Shown here one piece after another: positions 23,742 to 35,877 of a stretch of 64,000 nt of DNA. Origin of the DNA: Trametopsis cervina. Lineage: Eukaryota; Basidiomycota; Agaricomycetes; Polyporales; Irpicaceae. The stretch's first letter is position 1; each line of letters opens with the position of its first letter. Both the position numbers and the translations under genes were made by a program. Where the stretch lies: the NCBI GenBank assembly GCA_022385755.1, contig MU278348.1, forward strand, positions 2,113,470 to 2,177,469. The letters are read 5' to 3'. The notes beneath the pieces are model-generated. The model was not told the DNA's origin and did not search any database. It saw nothing but the letters and a program-made list of their open reading frames with translations.

Positions 23742-26700
23742 ATGTTCAGTCAGTGGCGACACGCTGTTGAGAATCTCGCGCAACACTCGCCCAAACCCTC
23801 ACAGGATGCTGCAGTGACAGACGAATCTGCACCCAGGGCCTCAACAGACAGCACAGCATCTCGTATACCACCTTCATCTTCGCAGCTCGCGGAAGCCGCA
23901 ATATCTAACTTGCGGAAGTCCCTGGCACAACGTCCTGCTAGGCCCGGTATCAAACAGCCCGCCAGCCTAGACTCTCCTGCTATGCCTACCGTCACTCCTG
24001 CTACTGTTCCTGCTCCTACTCCGAAGTCGCGCACTACACTAGAGGATAGGCTCCGTGCAAAATTTGTGCTTGGAGAGGCGTCCGGAGGATCTACTCCTGC
24101 GCAGTCTGCAAAGGGCTCCCCGTCTTCTACACCCGTTCCGGTGTTCGACCACCCACTATCCCCTGTACCTCCAGAACAGCAACCGGAAGTCGTGTCAGAT
24201 GAATCCAGCCACCCTCTGTCACCCTCTGCTATCCCGCTGCCTGACTCTCCTGCGATAGATTCCTCCATCTACTCGCCAATACCACTCTCGGCAATTATAG
24301 ACCAGCCGCTGTCTTCCCCTCCCGATGATGACCTTGTGCCTATTTCTAACACAGTCGGCGAGGAGACAACGGGAAATGCAGACCTTTCATCTGAGGCTAT
24401 CATTGCGGTGCCTGAGGCTGTCTCTGTAGAAGGCAGCGGGCACCGACAGGATGAGAAGGCCATAGCGAACGAAGAAACGGAGGACGAGCCATCTGCTGGG
24501 ATCCCACAATCTCCTCCGTTACCACCAGATCAAATTTACCCTGAAGAAACTGTTGTCCAGCAAGCTACAACAGCCGACGAGGTTATTGAGGCTGCTGAGG
24601 TTGCCTCCACGGAGGAGACTCAGCTTAGATCCTCGGACTCTGGAGAGGTTTTAGAGGACGAAGATGCCTCTCTTGAGTTGACGTCCTCGCCACTACCCAA
24701 AGCAACTGAGGAACCTATCCCCGGCTCTCCGGACGTCACGGCGAACTCACATTCCACGGAGATCACTGGCGACCAGCGTAACGTCTCCTCGCGTACAACA
24801 GATGAAGTCGATGTGGAAGCATTGCAGGAGCGTTTGAAGCTGATTGAGCAACGGTTCTCCGGTATGCCCCACTGCGTTATTGTATCAGCCTGTATTCACA
24901 TATACACACACCGTAGATGTCTCAACCTCATTCAAGCGATTACAGGCTGAGAAGGCTGCAGTGGATCGCGTCCTCCAAGAAACTACCTCTGTGCAGACAA
25001 TTCAAGAAGCTGATGCGCTTCGTGACTTCCTTCAAAACATGAATCTCAAGACTGAGGTAGGTGATTCGAAGTCTGGCGACACGAACGTTACACTGAGACT
25101 ATCACGGAGTAGATGGCGCAGGATGAGATTAAACGCTTGAGTGGCAAGCTGATCAGTAAGTATCCTAAATTGCTTGTGCATAGGGGAACCGAGTGAATGA
25201 TCCCCTGTCTATAGGGCAGGATGAACGGATCGAGGAGCTCCGCGACATTCACCGTTTGGAATCGAAGTCTCAGTCGGACCTCATCGACAAGCTTCGCTCT
25301 CAACTCAAAGCAAATGAGGATTTGCTAAAGGCAGCCGAGAATTCTTCGAAACATGCTGAGGAACAATCGTCAAAGCACCAGTCAGAGCTGAACAAGCTGC
25401 ACGTTGAGGCGGAGAAGATGAAAGCTGCCGCAAAAGATGAGGAAGAGAAACGGGTAAAGGCAGTCAGTCTGCTGAAGACTGTACGGCAGAAGTTGGTCAA
25501 AGCGGAGAAAGACAGAGATGATGCCTTGAAGGACCTGCAAACAGTGAAGGATCACGAAAAGGAGGAGCGGGAGAAAGATAGACTGGAGAGGCTGAAACTA
25601 CACGATGAGATTGAGAAGGTCAACGCTGAACGGGAAACTGCTGTTCAAGGCCTCAAGATTCAGTTTGACAAGGAAATTGCTGGTCTCAAAGAACGTCAAG
25701 ATAAGGAGCTTCTTGCGCTTCGTGGACAGTACGAACTGGAAGTTATTACATTGAAGGTTTGTATACCTGGACGTGCAACGAACGAGTCACTAATCGGTAT
25801 GATATATAGTCGCTTCACTCTAAGGAGATCGAGAATAAATCAGGCCGGATATCTGATCTGGAAGCCTCCCTGCAAATTGTTTCGAGAGAGAAGGACGACA
25901 TTTTCGATCAGCTGCAGATGCGCCAGGCGGAGCTGGAGTCGTCACAATCTCACCTCGAATCTCTTCAAAGTCAGACGGTCGAACTTCAACATCAGCTTCG
26001 TGAAGCTACGGACCGTGCTGCACTCTTGAACGAGGAGCTGATGGAAGCAAACAGGGCACAGGTTGCCAAAGTGCAGAGCTCAGCGCCTTCTGCCGAGGTC
26101 ACTCAACTCTTATCCGCCACCGAGGCCAAGTACGAGGCTAGGATCGCAGACTTGCGTCGCCAAATCATCGCAGCAGAACGTGAAAGAGACGAGACAGAGG
26201 CAGATCTGAGCAAGAAGGTCACTGAAAAGGTTAAGGAGGTTGAGCACATCAAAGCTATTCTTGGTCGTTCGGCTAAGGCACGCGAAGAGGAAGAGGAGAC
26301 TATCTCTGCGCTGAAGAAGGAGATAGATGGCTTGCGACATGCTGGTGTTGCTTACGAACGAGTCATCGCTGACTTGCAGACACAGACCGAAAAGGCTACC
26401 GAAGTTGAGGTGCGATCTATTTGTAGCGGTCTGAATGTCGCATTAAGTCCTCTTCAGTCCACAGCTCAAGCTCAAATAGCTGAAGTCAGAGCTTCCCTTG
26501 CTGCCATAGAGAAGCAGCTCGAAGAGAGTAAGGCAAAGGAAGCTCAAGCGCGTACAACGAATAAGGTCATGCACGATGCAGTATCTCTTCCCCATCCTCA
26601 TTGACAGAATATTCTTGCAGACCTTGCGCGAAGAGCTGAGGAAGGTCCAGTCCTCTGCTGCCCTTCTTGAACGCCAGCGTAACCCTGGTGTTGGCTATTG

Positions 26701-27005
26701 GGCTTCGAAAAGCGAGAGCACCACGGAATTACGGTCTCCAACCTCGTCTACCTCCGATCTTCCGAAGGAAGCTGGTAGACCTGAGTCCCCTGCAAGTGTC
26801 CGATCCGACGAGGAAGTCAACTACGAATATCTAAGGAACGTCATTTTGCAGTTTTTGGAACACAAGGAAATGAGGGTATGTTACATGTTCCGCTTTTCAG
26901 CTCCTGTCTAATGCCGACATATTGCAGCCGCATCTCATACGGATTTTGTCAACTATCCTACGGTTTACTCCGCAAGAAACGCGGCGTCTAATTGCGAAGG
27001 TGTAA
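23742..27005 (+). CDS. GRIP-domain golgin (IMH1-like coiled-coil protein)
   Basis: Eight exons, 23742-24861, 24917-25056, 25113-25155, 25215-25756, 25810-26409, 26458-26565, 26621-26875 and 26928-27005, give 961 residues. It starts MFSQWRHAVENLAQ. Residues 15-350 are low-complexity Ser/Pro/Glu, followed by a coiled coil of about 500 residues. The C terminus is a GRIP domain: NYEYLRNVILQFLEHKEMR, then HLIRILSTILRFTPQE after the last intron, with the tyrosine that contacts ARL1 in NYEYL. GRIP golgins tether vesicles at the trans-Golgi; yeast IMH1 is the nearest named relative by architecture. The final short exon is essential to the domain. Confidence 0.88.
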
Positions 27006-27460
27006 GTCACCAACGATCGGACATACCATTGCTCTGTATATATTCCTAAGTTTTGGCACCTATGGCCACCGATCATGATATTTATCTACTCTGGATTCGC
27101 TGTATGCTCACAGGATTGGAGCACGTGAATAGTTGTATTGAGCGCCGCATTTCTGCTGGCCAAGACCACACTGTTGAACCCCCAAGTTTTGCTGGTTAAG
27201 TGGGCAGCAACAGCGCCAGCTGTTCTGAGAGATAGAGCATCTTTATGGACAGCATCTCGCCAGACATAACAGGATATGCAGATATGCAGATATCATGAGG
27301 GTCAGTCATGTGATCGGCCCGTGGGAAGGCCAAACCACTGCCAAACCGCTGTCGGTGAACAGCTCAGTTCGACCTCCGCGATACAGCTGTAGGCTGGTGC
27401 AAGACTTCCTACATAGGATTCCAAATTACGTCCAGTCTGGGAAATGCGATATAGCATTCA
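27006..27460. other. Intergenic, nothing recognised
   Basis: About 450 bases between the golgin stop and the MED5 start, same strand. A short imperfect repeat of GATATGCAGATAT occurs near 27,275-27,293. No coding signal. Confidence 0.5.
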
Positions 27461-30400
27461 ATGTCTCTCAATGAGCTGACTAGAAATGCTTTCCAAAGCG
27501 GTCTTCCGGCTCCTAAAGTGCGTCATTCATGCATCCCGTACAATGCCTCAAAGAGCTAATGGGAAGAGTGACAACTTCAGTGGTTGAGCCTGTGTAAGCT
27601 CTTTATTCCAAGGGATCTCAGTCATGCCTCACAACATGAGATTGAGGCCGCACTTAGTAGTACGTGCCATTATTTTGGGCGTCTTATCTACACTCATGCT
27701 GTCGCCAGATTCTGTCTTGGTACTGTACAGAAGCTATCCAGGAGACACAAATCTCCAAGCCTATCTGAAGTATGCTATTCATAGCGGCATGCTTTCTCTC
27801 GCCGTATTTATCCCGACGTTCCTCTCTGCTGCGCGATCACAAGACTTACACAACACAGCTACGCTAGACGTTCTCTGCAAGACTATCCTGGAATGTCACT
27901 ACACTACCGGACTTTCTCCACTTGGTTCTATCGTCCCATTCGGAGACCCGCCCATTTTAGGCACCATCCAGGAATGCATGGAGCTCGTACGAGTAGCGCA
28001 CAACCTCCCTTCTAGCAATTTTCACCAACTCACGACCTCGGCGTCGAATTTACTGGTGCTTTTATTGTCAACCGTAACAGATTTCTCACACATCACAACC
28101 CCGGATGCTCTGGTTCAGTTTGCAGAGACAAGTGCTCTGCTGCATCTACCCCGCCTCCCTGTCGACGTGAGACACGTTCTGGAGAACTACGCTGTCTCCT
28201 TGAGCCTACAACTTGGAGATGAAGCAAAAGCTGCCCGAGAAGCTCAAATGATGCACACGCTGCAGCTGGTTGGGAAGGGTGACATTCCCAGCTCCATCTC
28301 TGATAGGGACAATATAACATGCAGCCTCTTACTTTCCACGTTGGTGCGTGAATTACACGATCCACGGCTCCTTGTTCATTTTTGACTTGCAGGTACGACA
28401 TCGCTCAGATGAGTTCGGCTCCGGAGATGGAGAGAAAGCTACTGTCGTACTCATCGCATTCATTCGGTTCGCATCGTGGACTCCAAGCACGTTCTACATG
28501 CAGCTATTCAACGCAGCAATGATGTGTCTTGCTCAAGAGTCTGGTACGGAATCTCGCTCTAAAGCTGGTATGCTCTGGCGAGCTTTTATTGTCGGCAGGG
28601 TACATATTTCATTCGAATGGCTACTGCTATGGCTAATGTAGGATTCTACCTAGCTCCCTCATTTACTTGCCCATTTCGAGAAAACCATCGAGATGGAGGG
28701 TATGCCAGAGGCTGATTGGGTGGGTCGCATTCAATGCCCCGCAGTCCTTTGACTGAATATATTCAGCGGGCGGCCATGCATATTGCGATGGCATCTTTGA
28801 CGCAACGTGAAGACCTTCTCCAGAAATGTGACGCAATCTGTCAACAAACAGAACATGATAACACCGTTTCATCCCCGTATGTATACTTCCACGCTCAGTT
28901 TGCCGTATTAATAAAATCTTCTAGGCATCATATGTTCATGTCAGAGCTGTTGCATGGGCTTCTAGCCGTTGGGCTCATCGACCAAACATACGTTGTTCAG
29001 ACAAATCTGTTCCAAACTCAGGAGTTTCATTCCAAGATACAAGCGGAAGCACAAGACCATGGACAAGAATTGGAGGTACGAGGCGTGCTTTATAGACATG
29101 AGCAACGAGCGTTTGATCGAAATTCCCTTGTTAGCCATATCTCGAGTCCAAACTGACGGAAGATATAAGCATGGATGATATCTCATCTATCATTGAGAAA
29201 GTCTGGCGAGATCCCAGTTGCCACTCCACCTTTGCCACTAGCATTCACAAGGTAATACGCAGTGGTCTTGCGTTGTCTCGACTAATTCATTACACGTTTT
29301 AGAGATTTATTTCTGCAGCTGCTGCTGCAGACCTTGAGTCGCTCGGTCATCTCAGCAAGGTGTTATATACCCACGAGCACGCGCTCGAAATCATTTCCCT
29401 GCATGTGAAGCTCACCGAACTGTTAGCACATGCATTGGCCGTCATAGAAGATTATGATTGCGAGAGTGTCGGTTGAGTATACTCACCTGTGCTATAGGTT
29501 TGCGTGCTAACGCAGCGGTCCGTAGGTGATCCACAGACGGCAGTTTCGCATATCGGTAACATTGTCTTATTTGTGCAGATTGCTGTTGGACATTACCAGG
29601 TGCGCCAGTCGTTCTTCTTTAGCGGCATGACCATTCTCAACTGTATATGCAGCTGGGGAAATGCAAATTTGTCCTTGGCGATCGTACCCTCGACGCCGAC
29701 ATGCTGAGCTCCGCGACTATCGTCTACCGGGTGGAAGACCTCAAAGGTGACGATGCCGCTGCTTTTACCATCTGGCATAAAGCACTGTTTGATAGTCAGA
29801 GCGAGGGTATTGAGGATTCGGTGTTGAGGTAGGGCCGTGTTCGATCTCCTCCGCGGAACTCTGACTTGCTGATATCGATGCAGGTCAACGAAACTCAAAA
29901 GTTTGATGAAAATTGCTGGAACAGTGCTCAGCCATGCCATACAGATGTACGTAGAAAGGAAGCTGGAGCGGAGCGTACTCGAGAATGGGATTCAATATTT
30001 CCTTGGGCCGCTTCTCATTTGGACCGTCGGAGGTGTGATCAAAGCGCTCCTCACGGACATGAAGCACAAAATGTACGGCGTTCACCCCAGTCATTATGGC
30101 TGTTTTCTGACCGCACGCCATCTAGCTATTGGATGTCCATATACACTGAGGTTGTTCAGCTACTCTTGAACCCATCGTCTTGCCCCCAGCCTATACTTGG
30201 ACTGCTGGCAAATATCATTGTTCGCACTCTGCACAATGACAAGCCTCCGGTGGACCCGAAATTCATTCGACATCAGTTCGATCCTACACCTGTCCGCAAG
30301 GCTGCGCTGACGGCCCTTGGGTCCCCAGCCGAAGGTGGTGAGTAGCATACGTCCTCGTCGTCCGACACTTACCTCATATTACATCAATTGGCAGACCATG

Positions 30401-30981
30401 ATCAGCTGGACCTGAATCCAATCGACAATACAACCAGCCCTGTCGTTCAGACCATCAGGAACGCAATATTATCCGCTACGACGGGCCAAGCACCTTCCTT
30501 GGATATCAATAGATGCCTGCGTTGGACAACACCCATCGACTTCCTTTCCATCTTGTGGGCCGAGCTCAGTGCGAACTTGAACGATCTCGAAATGTGCCGC
30601 CGCATAGCTAGATATGTCTTAACCACACCTCAACCCTCGCGTTCACCTCCACTGCTGCCCGTGTTCCTCCACCTCGTGCTTCCAACTCTGATTGCATCCG
30701 CGGACCGGCTAGTACCCCCCGCGCAGACTGTGGTTGTTGAAATGTTGGTGTCTGTCGTGTCTGATGCGCTGACATCTGCACTGTACATAGAATGGGCCGT
30801 ATTATCCACGTGCAAGGAGCAACGACTTGTACTCGGTCAGCCTGCACTTGCGATGGCTCGGCGACTCGGTGGAGACCTGCGAAGGAGACCTGGCAGTCCT
30901 ACCAGTGCAATCCTTCTCCAACGACTCACAGCGTCTTCATCCTTCATTGCCAATTTCCCCACTTTTACGGCAGATTTCTGA
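27461..30981 (+). CDS. MED5: Mediator complex subunit 5 (NUT1-like)
   Basis: Fourteen exons, 27461-27517, 27581-27659, 27709-28343, 28393-28599, 28654-28719, 28767-28876, 28925-29075, 29147-29251, 29303-29471, 29526-29599, 29653-29828, 29884-30072, 30126-30337 and 30395-30981, give 938 residues. The helical all-alpha sequence begins MSLNELTRNAFQSGLPAPKW and contains LYRSYPGDTNLQAYLKYAI and many Leu-rich helices, with no enzyme motif or membrane span. Length and opening match basidiomycete Mediator subunit 5, a tail-module protein bridging activators and RNA polymerase II. The assignment rests on recall of the family opening. Every junction preserves frame. Its 3' end faces the zinc-finger gene 145 bases away. 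Confidence 0.7.
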
Positions 30982-31126
30982 AATGGCCATCTCACTCTTG
31001 TGCAAAGGGAAACTAATGTATAGGTATCTTTAATGTTGCGAAAGCAGGATGTACGAAAGCAAGTAGCAGGAAAATAATGAAAGGGAGATGCAGGTTTCTA
31101 CAATCTATCAAGTGTGATCTATTATC

Positions 31127-32334
31127 TCATACATATGATGAGTCCAGACCCTCTGTGCCTTCTTTTTCGGAACCTTGTGATGATGCTACAAGTGCAGGAG
31201 AGTGTGACCTGGTCTCTAAATAACGTGCAAGAAGTTCAAACCCAATAGAAAGTGGTGGTGGGTGAATAAATATAGGCCCAGCAGGTGTAGGAGCTGGACG
31301 TGACAATAGTTGATGCATAGGGTCCACTTTGGATTTTTGCAAGCTGGGTTGAATGGGAAGGCTTGCAGCTATCCCATCTAAATCCTCTTTAGCAATAGGT
31401 TTAAGCATTAGAGGTCCTGAAGGTCTGTCATCTTTATCCATGTCTTCATCCTCTTTAAGTGCCTCGTAATTAACATATCCCCAAGTTTTCCACTTATTCG
31501 TTTGATGCTTTAAACTGTCTGATGATTTTGGTTGATAGCATGGATGGATAGGTAAGACAATATTGGGAACATATTGGGTCCCTGGCATTATTGGTGGCAG
31601 AGGGGATAAAAGTGGTGGTGATGGTTGACAACTTCTTTTAAGTGTGCGAGATGGCAAAGAGGTTTCTTCTTCCAGGTAGTCATATAGCTGGGAATGACTA
31701 TCTTCAAAGTGATCATAGAGCTGTTGAAGAGAGCGTGATGAGGTCCACAAGCATTCTAATATGTTAGGAATGATCATAAATTAGGAATTCTCATTATGAG
31801 TGTATGTAATTCAACTGACCAGCTATTGGACATATCATCTGAACACGATTTAAATGACTATTTCCTATGTGAGCAAACAGCTCTGCTTGTGAGGAATAAT
31901 TTCTTGCAGAGCAGTTTCTGTGCTGGCATATATAGCTATTCTAAAACAGCCTTGTGAGTTAATTTCAAAAACTAGAATACTTGCTGATCTGATAGCTTAC
32001 TGTTGCATCTTCCTCAACACAATGTTGTTGTAGATGCTGCAAAGTGTACGTCAGAAATTATGCACCTAAAGTCAAACCATCAAAGGATTGTCTGTCACAT
32101 GCAAGGCACAACTGCATACCATGACAGATGTTCTAGTATGCTACAAAAAGCTGCCTCATATCTCAAAGAGTCGAGTTGTTTCCAAGAAAAAAGTAAAGAC
32201 ATCATGATACGCACATGTTCAAACATGAACCAACTGTTTAGTATGCTTTCGCAGTTTTGCCACTCGCAGGGTGTAGAGTTAAGGGTTTGCTTTGCAAGTT
32301 TGAGGATGTTTATGTTAACCTTATTACTTGACAT
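31127..32334 (-). CDS. Three-finger C2H2 zinc-finger protein of unknown function
   Basis: Four exons, 32334-32215, 32036-32001, 31940-31820 and 31755-31127, give 301 residues. Splicing reveals three C2H2 fingers that no single open frame shows. Finger 1 spans introns: CEWQNC ... HHLQQH. Finger 2 is CQHRNC ... HIGNSH. Finger 3 spans the last intron: CPIAGEC ... HFEDSH. Each has C-x4/5-C, 12-13 residues, H-x3/4-H. The C-terminal 200 residues are Pro-rich with KTWGYVNYEALKEDEDMDKDD and SIGFELLARYLETR. It probably binds DNA or RNA. Intron 1 is 178 bases, long for this locus, so an extra small exon is possible. Codon use is AT-rich, unlike its neighbours. Confidence 0.68.
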
Positions 32335-32459
32335 GCCGGTACAAGGAGTGTATAGTAAGAGATGTAAAGGTGAAGTTTGTAGCCTCCTATGCCTTTGAAC
32401 ATGCAGGACCCCAGACACTCTCAACTCTCGAAGACAAGCTTTTTTGTGCTCAATAACAG

Positions 32460-32475
32460 AGGATATATATATATG
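32460..32475 (-). promoter_or_regulatory. TATA-like tract upstream of the C2H2 gene
   Basis: An alternating TA run (GATATATATATATG on the plus strand) lies about 130 bases upstream of the proposed start at 32,334 and downstream of the IPI1 stop. It is a plausible core promoter. Confidence 0.4.
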
Positions 32476-32532
32476 CTCAAATGCAGAATCACTACTTGCT
32501 TGATATCTATCAGCAACCTACAGGCAGCCCAA

Positions 32533-35408
32533 TTATGTTGATGCTGCTTGAATTGATACCCAATAATCCAAGTCTGCACCAGAGATACCTCTTGCCACAT
32601 CAGCAGAAAACCCATCAGAGCAGCCAGTCATACAAAGTGAGAAGGCTACATCCAACACCAGTTTACGGATAGCAGAGCCGGATGGCAGCTTGCTGAATGG
32701 GCCCGGTAAGGACCCACGCGTGCTGTGATGGATGATGAAGAAGGGTATAAGACGCGCAGAGATTGATGTCGAAATCTGGCAGGCGTCACTTCAGTTTGCC
32801 ATGCGCGCAACGAACAACTGAGCCGCTTACCGTGGGTGTTAGATGGACTGGTCTACGCTGCGTTAGGCGCAGGAGGAGACGAAGAATGACCTGGGAATTG
32901 TCAGCGGAAGTTTCAAGTTCAAGAATTAGATTATTCACCTCCGTTGTATGTAGGTTCTGCGAGCCCAGCTCCCATAGTGTTCTGGGGAGCTGAGTGAGCC
33001 ATTCTTCGACCAGCTTATGGACCCCAAGCTGAGGGCTTAGACGAAAGCGACCACGATACTCGCTCTCTGTTTCGAGCTGCAAAACAGTCAGATAGCGCTG
33101 AAAGGAGTACGAAATGTGACTAACGAGTATCAGACGTCCCAGGAATTCGATGGTGTTTTGCTTGACCGCAGAACTCGGTGATGATCTCAAGGCATGCTCT
33201 ATGACGGCACGAAGGACCTCACTAGCATGGTCCGGCACTGTGTCATTCAGCAAGGCCCAAACCGTAGGAAGCAATGAAGTATAGGATGCTACGTTCATAG
33301 AGATAGTCTGCTCGGATATCCCTCCTCGCAAAGTCTTTACAACGTAGTTGCGTACGCTGTCAATATGTGCCGGGGGGACGTCCATAGTCGGTACTGAAAA
33401 CGCACGCCGTTTTGCCGACCGTTTGCTGACCGCTCTACTGGAGGGCGCTCCGACGACGAGAAAGGATGACAGTTCACAGAATACCAGATTGAGGTCCTGC
33501 AAAGCTTGTTCGACCTGGATGCCACCTTAGCGATCTACCAAAGTGAGAATGGCACTGGTCGTACCTTGATGTCGCGCCTGGAGGCGATGGGCCAGTACAC
33601 ACTGAACGGAAAGTATGTCGCCATATGGCCCACTAGCGCGCGGAGATTTCCTATAAGGGTGTCCGGAGTCCGCTGACAGAGCCACTACTGAGCACTTCAC
33701 GATGCGCACAAAAATGTATGCTTACCTGAGAGTCCAGCGTGATGGCACCGTAAAGGCATCGGGTGATGCTCGCCACGGCGCAAACAGTCTGCAGTTCCAC
33801 GTCCGGAGGAGTTGTGCTGGGAGAGAAAACAGCTGGTGCGCAATCGAGAAAGGTTGCCACAAGCGTTGGCTGCAGTGTACGAGCTAAGTGCTAACGTATA
33901 CCTGGTGAGAGATACTTCAAGAGAACAGCCAAGTTCACTAACCTCCAAGTATGCAGACTCCATCCTAACCCCCGTGCTAGATTCAGGAGCGGAGTCGCTG
34001 ATAGGCATGTTTGATATGTCGATATCGTTCAGCTCCCCCAATGACCACGAGCTTGTGAGTCTTTCGGTCGCAAATTCGGCGGTTAGCAAACCAGTTTCGT
34101 CCTGAGTGGCGTTAACAGATTCTTGCCACATCACATTCATCATATCGGGGGTGCGATTTCTCGGTAGGAGGAGTGAGTCGAAAGCCTTATATGCGCCAGT
34201 CGATGCAAAGGCAGAAGACATAAACCATGCCATCTGCGGTTCGGATGATGAGGGATGATTGGACCGTGGGCTCAAGGCATTCGATAGGAATGACAGTAAA
34301 GACTTCAAGATGACCAACTTGGACTTAGAAAGAATCCAGACGTTAGGTTTCAGAAGTCCAAGAGAGGATCAATACGCACAGCGGATGACAGGACAACACT
34401 TGCTGTCGAGGTAGCTTGAATGGTGTTCTTATCTGAAAATAATATATGCGACGGGTGTGAAGAGACTGGGTCACCACTTACCACCTGACTCATTGTATGC
34501 GGTTCCAGCATTGAGCACGCCGAGATAACCTTCGAGTACTCGTCGTCCGTGACCATTGGATCCCTGTGCCCATCCTTCTACCACTACATCAGGTATCACC
34601 TCAAGCAGCAAATCTAGCCAGCGTATCGCGTCGATGCGTATTTCGGGAAATATGTGAGTCTGTGCCGACGTCGTAAACAGTAGCAGAAGTTGTGCGTGGG
34701 GTATAAGGTCGTCCTTGATAGATGCAATACGTTGTTAGCTTCGTATGATAGTCTTAGTCTCTAGGTCGTACCCTTGGAACGCGGCGAAGCAGCCAGCTGA
34801 AGAACGAGAGCAATCCTTTTCGCACCGACGCGTCCTACACAAATTGTACTCTTAGCAATGGTTCAGGACAGACAAGGGAGGCAATCATCACAAACCTCGT
34901 CGGCTATTAAGCGAACACAGCCGTTCAGGAGTGGGGTCAGCGACGAAACCATGGTCTCCGGGTGAACTTCGAATAACTCTCGTAGGCCAAGGATCGCATC
35001 TTTAAGCGTGCGTCAGTTCTGGTTTCTGCAGTATACCGGCTGGTTTACCTTTTCTTGTTCCAGAATTATAATGCTTCAGGTGCACCATAAGATCTTCGAA
35101 TGTGAGCTTCCGTCTGGTAGTAGGGGCGCGTGCATCTTTCTCGTTTGTATTCGCAATGCTCTGGGAAGGAAGCGTGATGGCTACCTTATGAAATATTGAG
35201 AGACCGGTTATGACATAACGTAAAACGTACTCACAGCGCGCTTTGAACGATGTGTCTACGGCATTGTTAGGTGTTTGTTTTCCCTTGCCGAGTTTGAGTT
35301 TTGCTTTCTGTAGATGACGCGTCAGCTACTGATGATGGAGGATACAACTAGAACGCATACGGAAAAGTCTGCAGCCTTTTCTTTCTTTGCTTTTGAACTC
35401 CTCGGCAT
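32533..35408 (-). CDS. IPI1: Pre-rRNA-processing protein IPI1 (TEX10-like), Rix1 complex
   Basis: Fourteen exons, 35408-35361, 35307-35235, 35180-35049, 34999-34896, 34834-34772, 34713-34482, 34432-34380, 34317-33943, 33869-33726, 33672-33565, 33514-33125, 33076-32939, 32890-32831 and 32775-32533, give 720 residues. The N terminus has the family signature: KAKLKLGKGKQTPNNAVDTS, RSITLPSQSI, LTFEDLMVHLKHYNSGTRKD, then LLSFFSWLL. The rest is HEAT-like helices. IPI1 works with RIX1 and IPI3 in ITS2 processing and pre-60S export. In the last exon, LPGPFSKLPSGSAIRKLVLDVAF still reads as family sequence, but the last 33 or so codons lie in the AT-rich island and look unrelated, so the tail may have been replaced. 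Confidence 0.85.
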
Positions 35409-35877
35409 TCTGCACACACGTGTACTAATGAAGGTTGCAGCGCCACAAAGTTTTCAGAGATTTGTGGTCACGTGGTTTGGTGTGAGCCGCATTAGCCGCA
35501 CGCTGCAAGAACCGTCATGGTCATTTAGTGATCGTCCTTGCTAAGACTGCTCATGTCGGTTCGCTGAACCGTTTGTCCCCATCGTGCTACCGGTCGACTA
35601 TGACGAGTCCATATTGATAAACTTGTGGGGTCACCTCCAACAATGCGACACATACTTCAGACAAGGTTATTCGGCACACTATTCGCATCACTGACCCCAC
35701 CTGCAAACAGCACAATATCGCCTGATAAAGAAGAGAGTCATGAGAATCGTGGGGGTGTGCTCGCAGTGCATAAGTACTGCTGTAAGCAGTGTACCGAGCA
35801 TACCCCACAGTTTTCTCACCCCATTGCTTCATATCCTGCCTCTCTTCGAATAACTCGTCGACCCTAGCACAAACATT
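35409..35877. other. Divergent promoter between IPI1 and the epoxide hydrolase
   Basis: About 470 bases with no coding signal. Genes leave in both directions. Confidence 0.5.

Larger units (their letters stand above)
31000..32655. other. AT-rich island
   Basis: Base composition drops sharply here. The line 31,741-31,800 has 19 G+C of 60, while flanking genes are visibly GC-richer. The island covers the C2H2 zinc-finger gene and the last part of IPI1. I found no inverted repeat or target duplication at the edges, so the exact limits are only where the composition seems to change. Confidence 0.65.
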
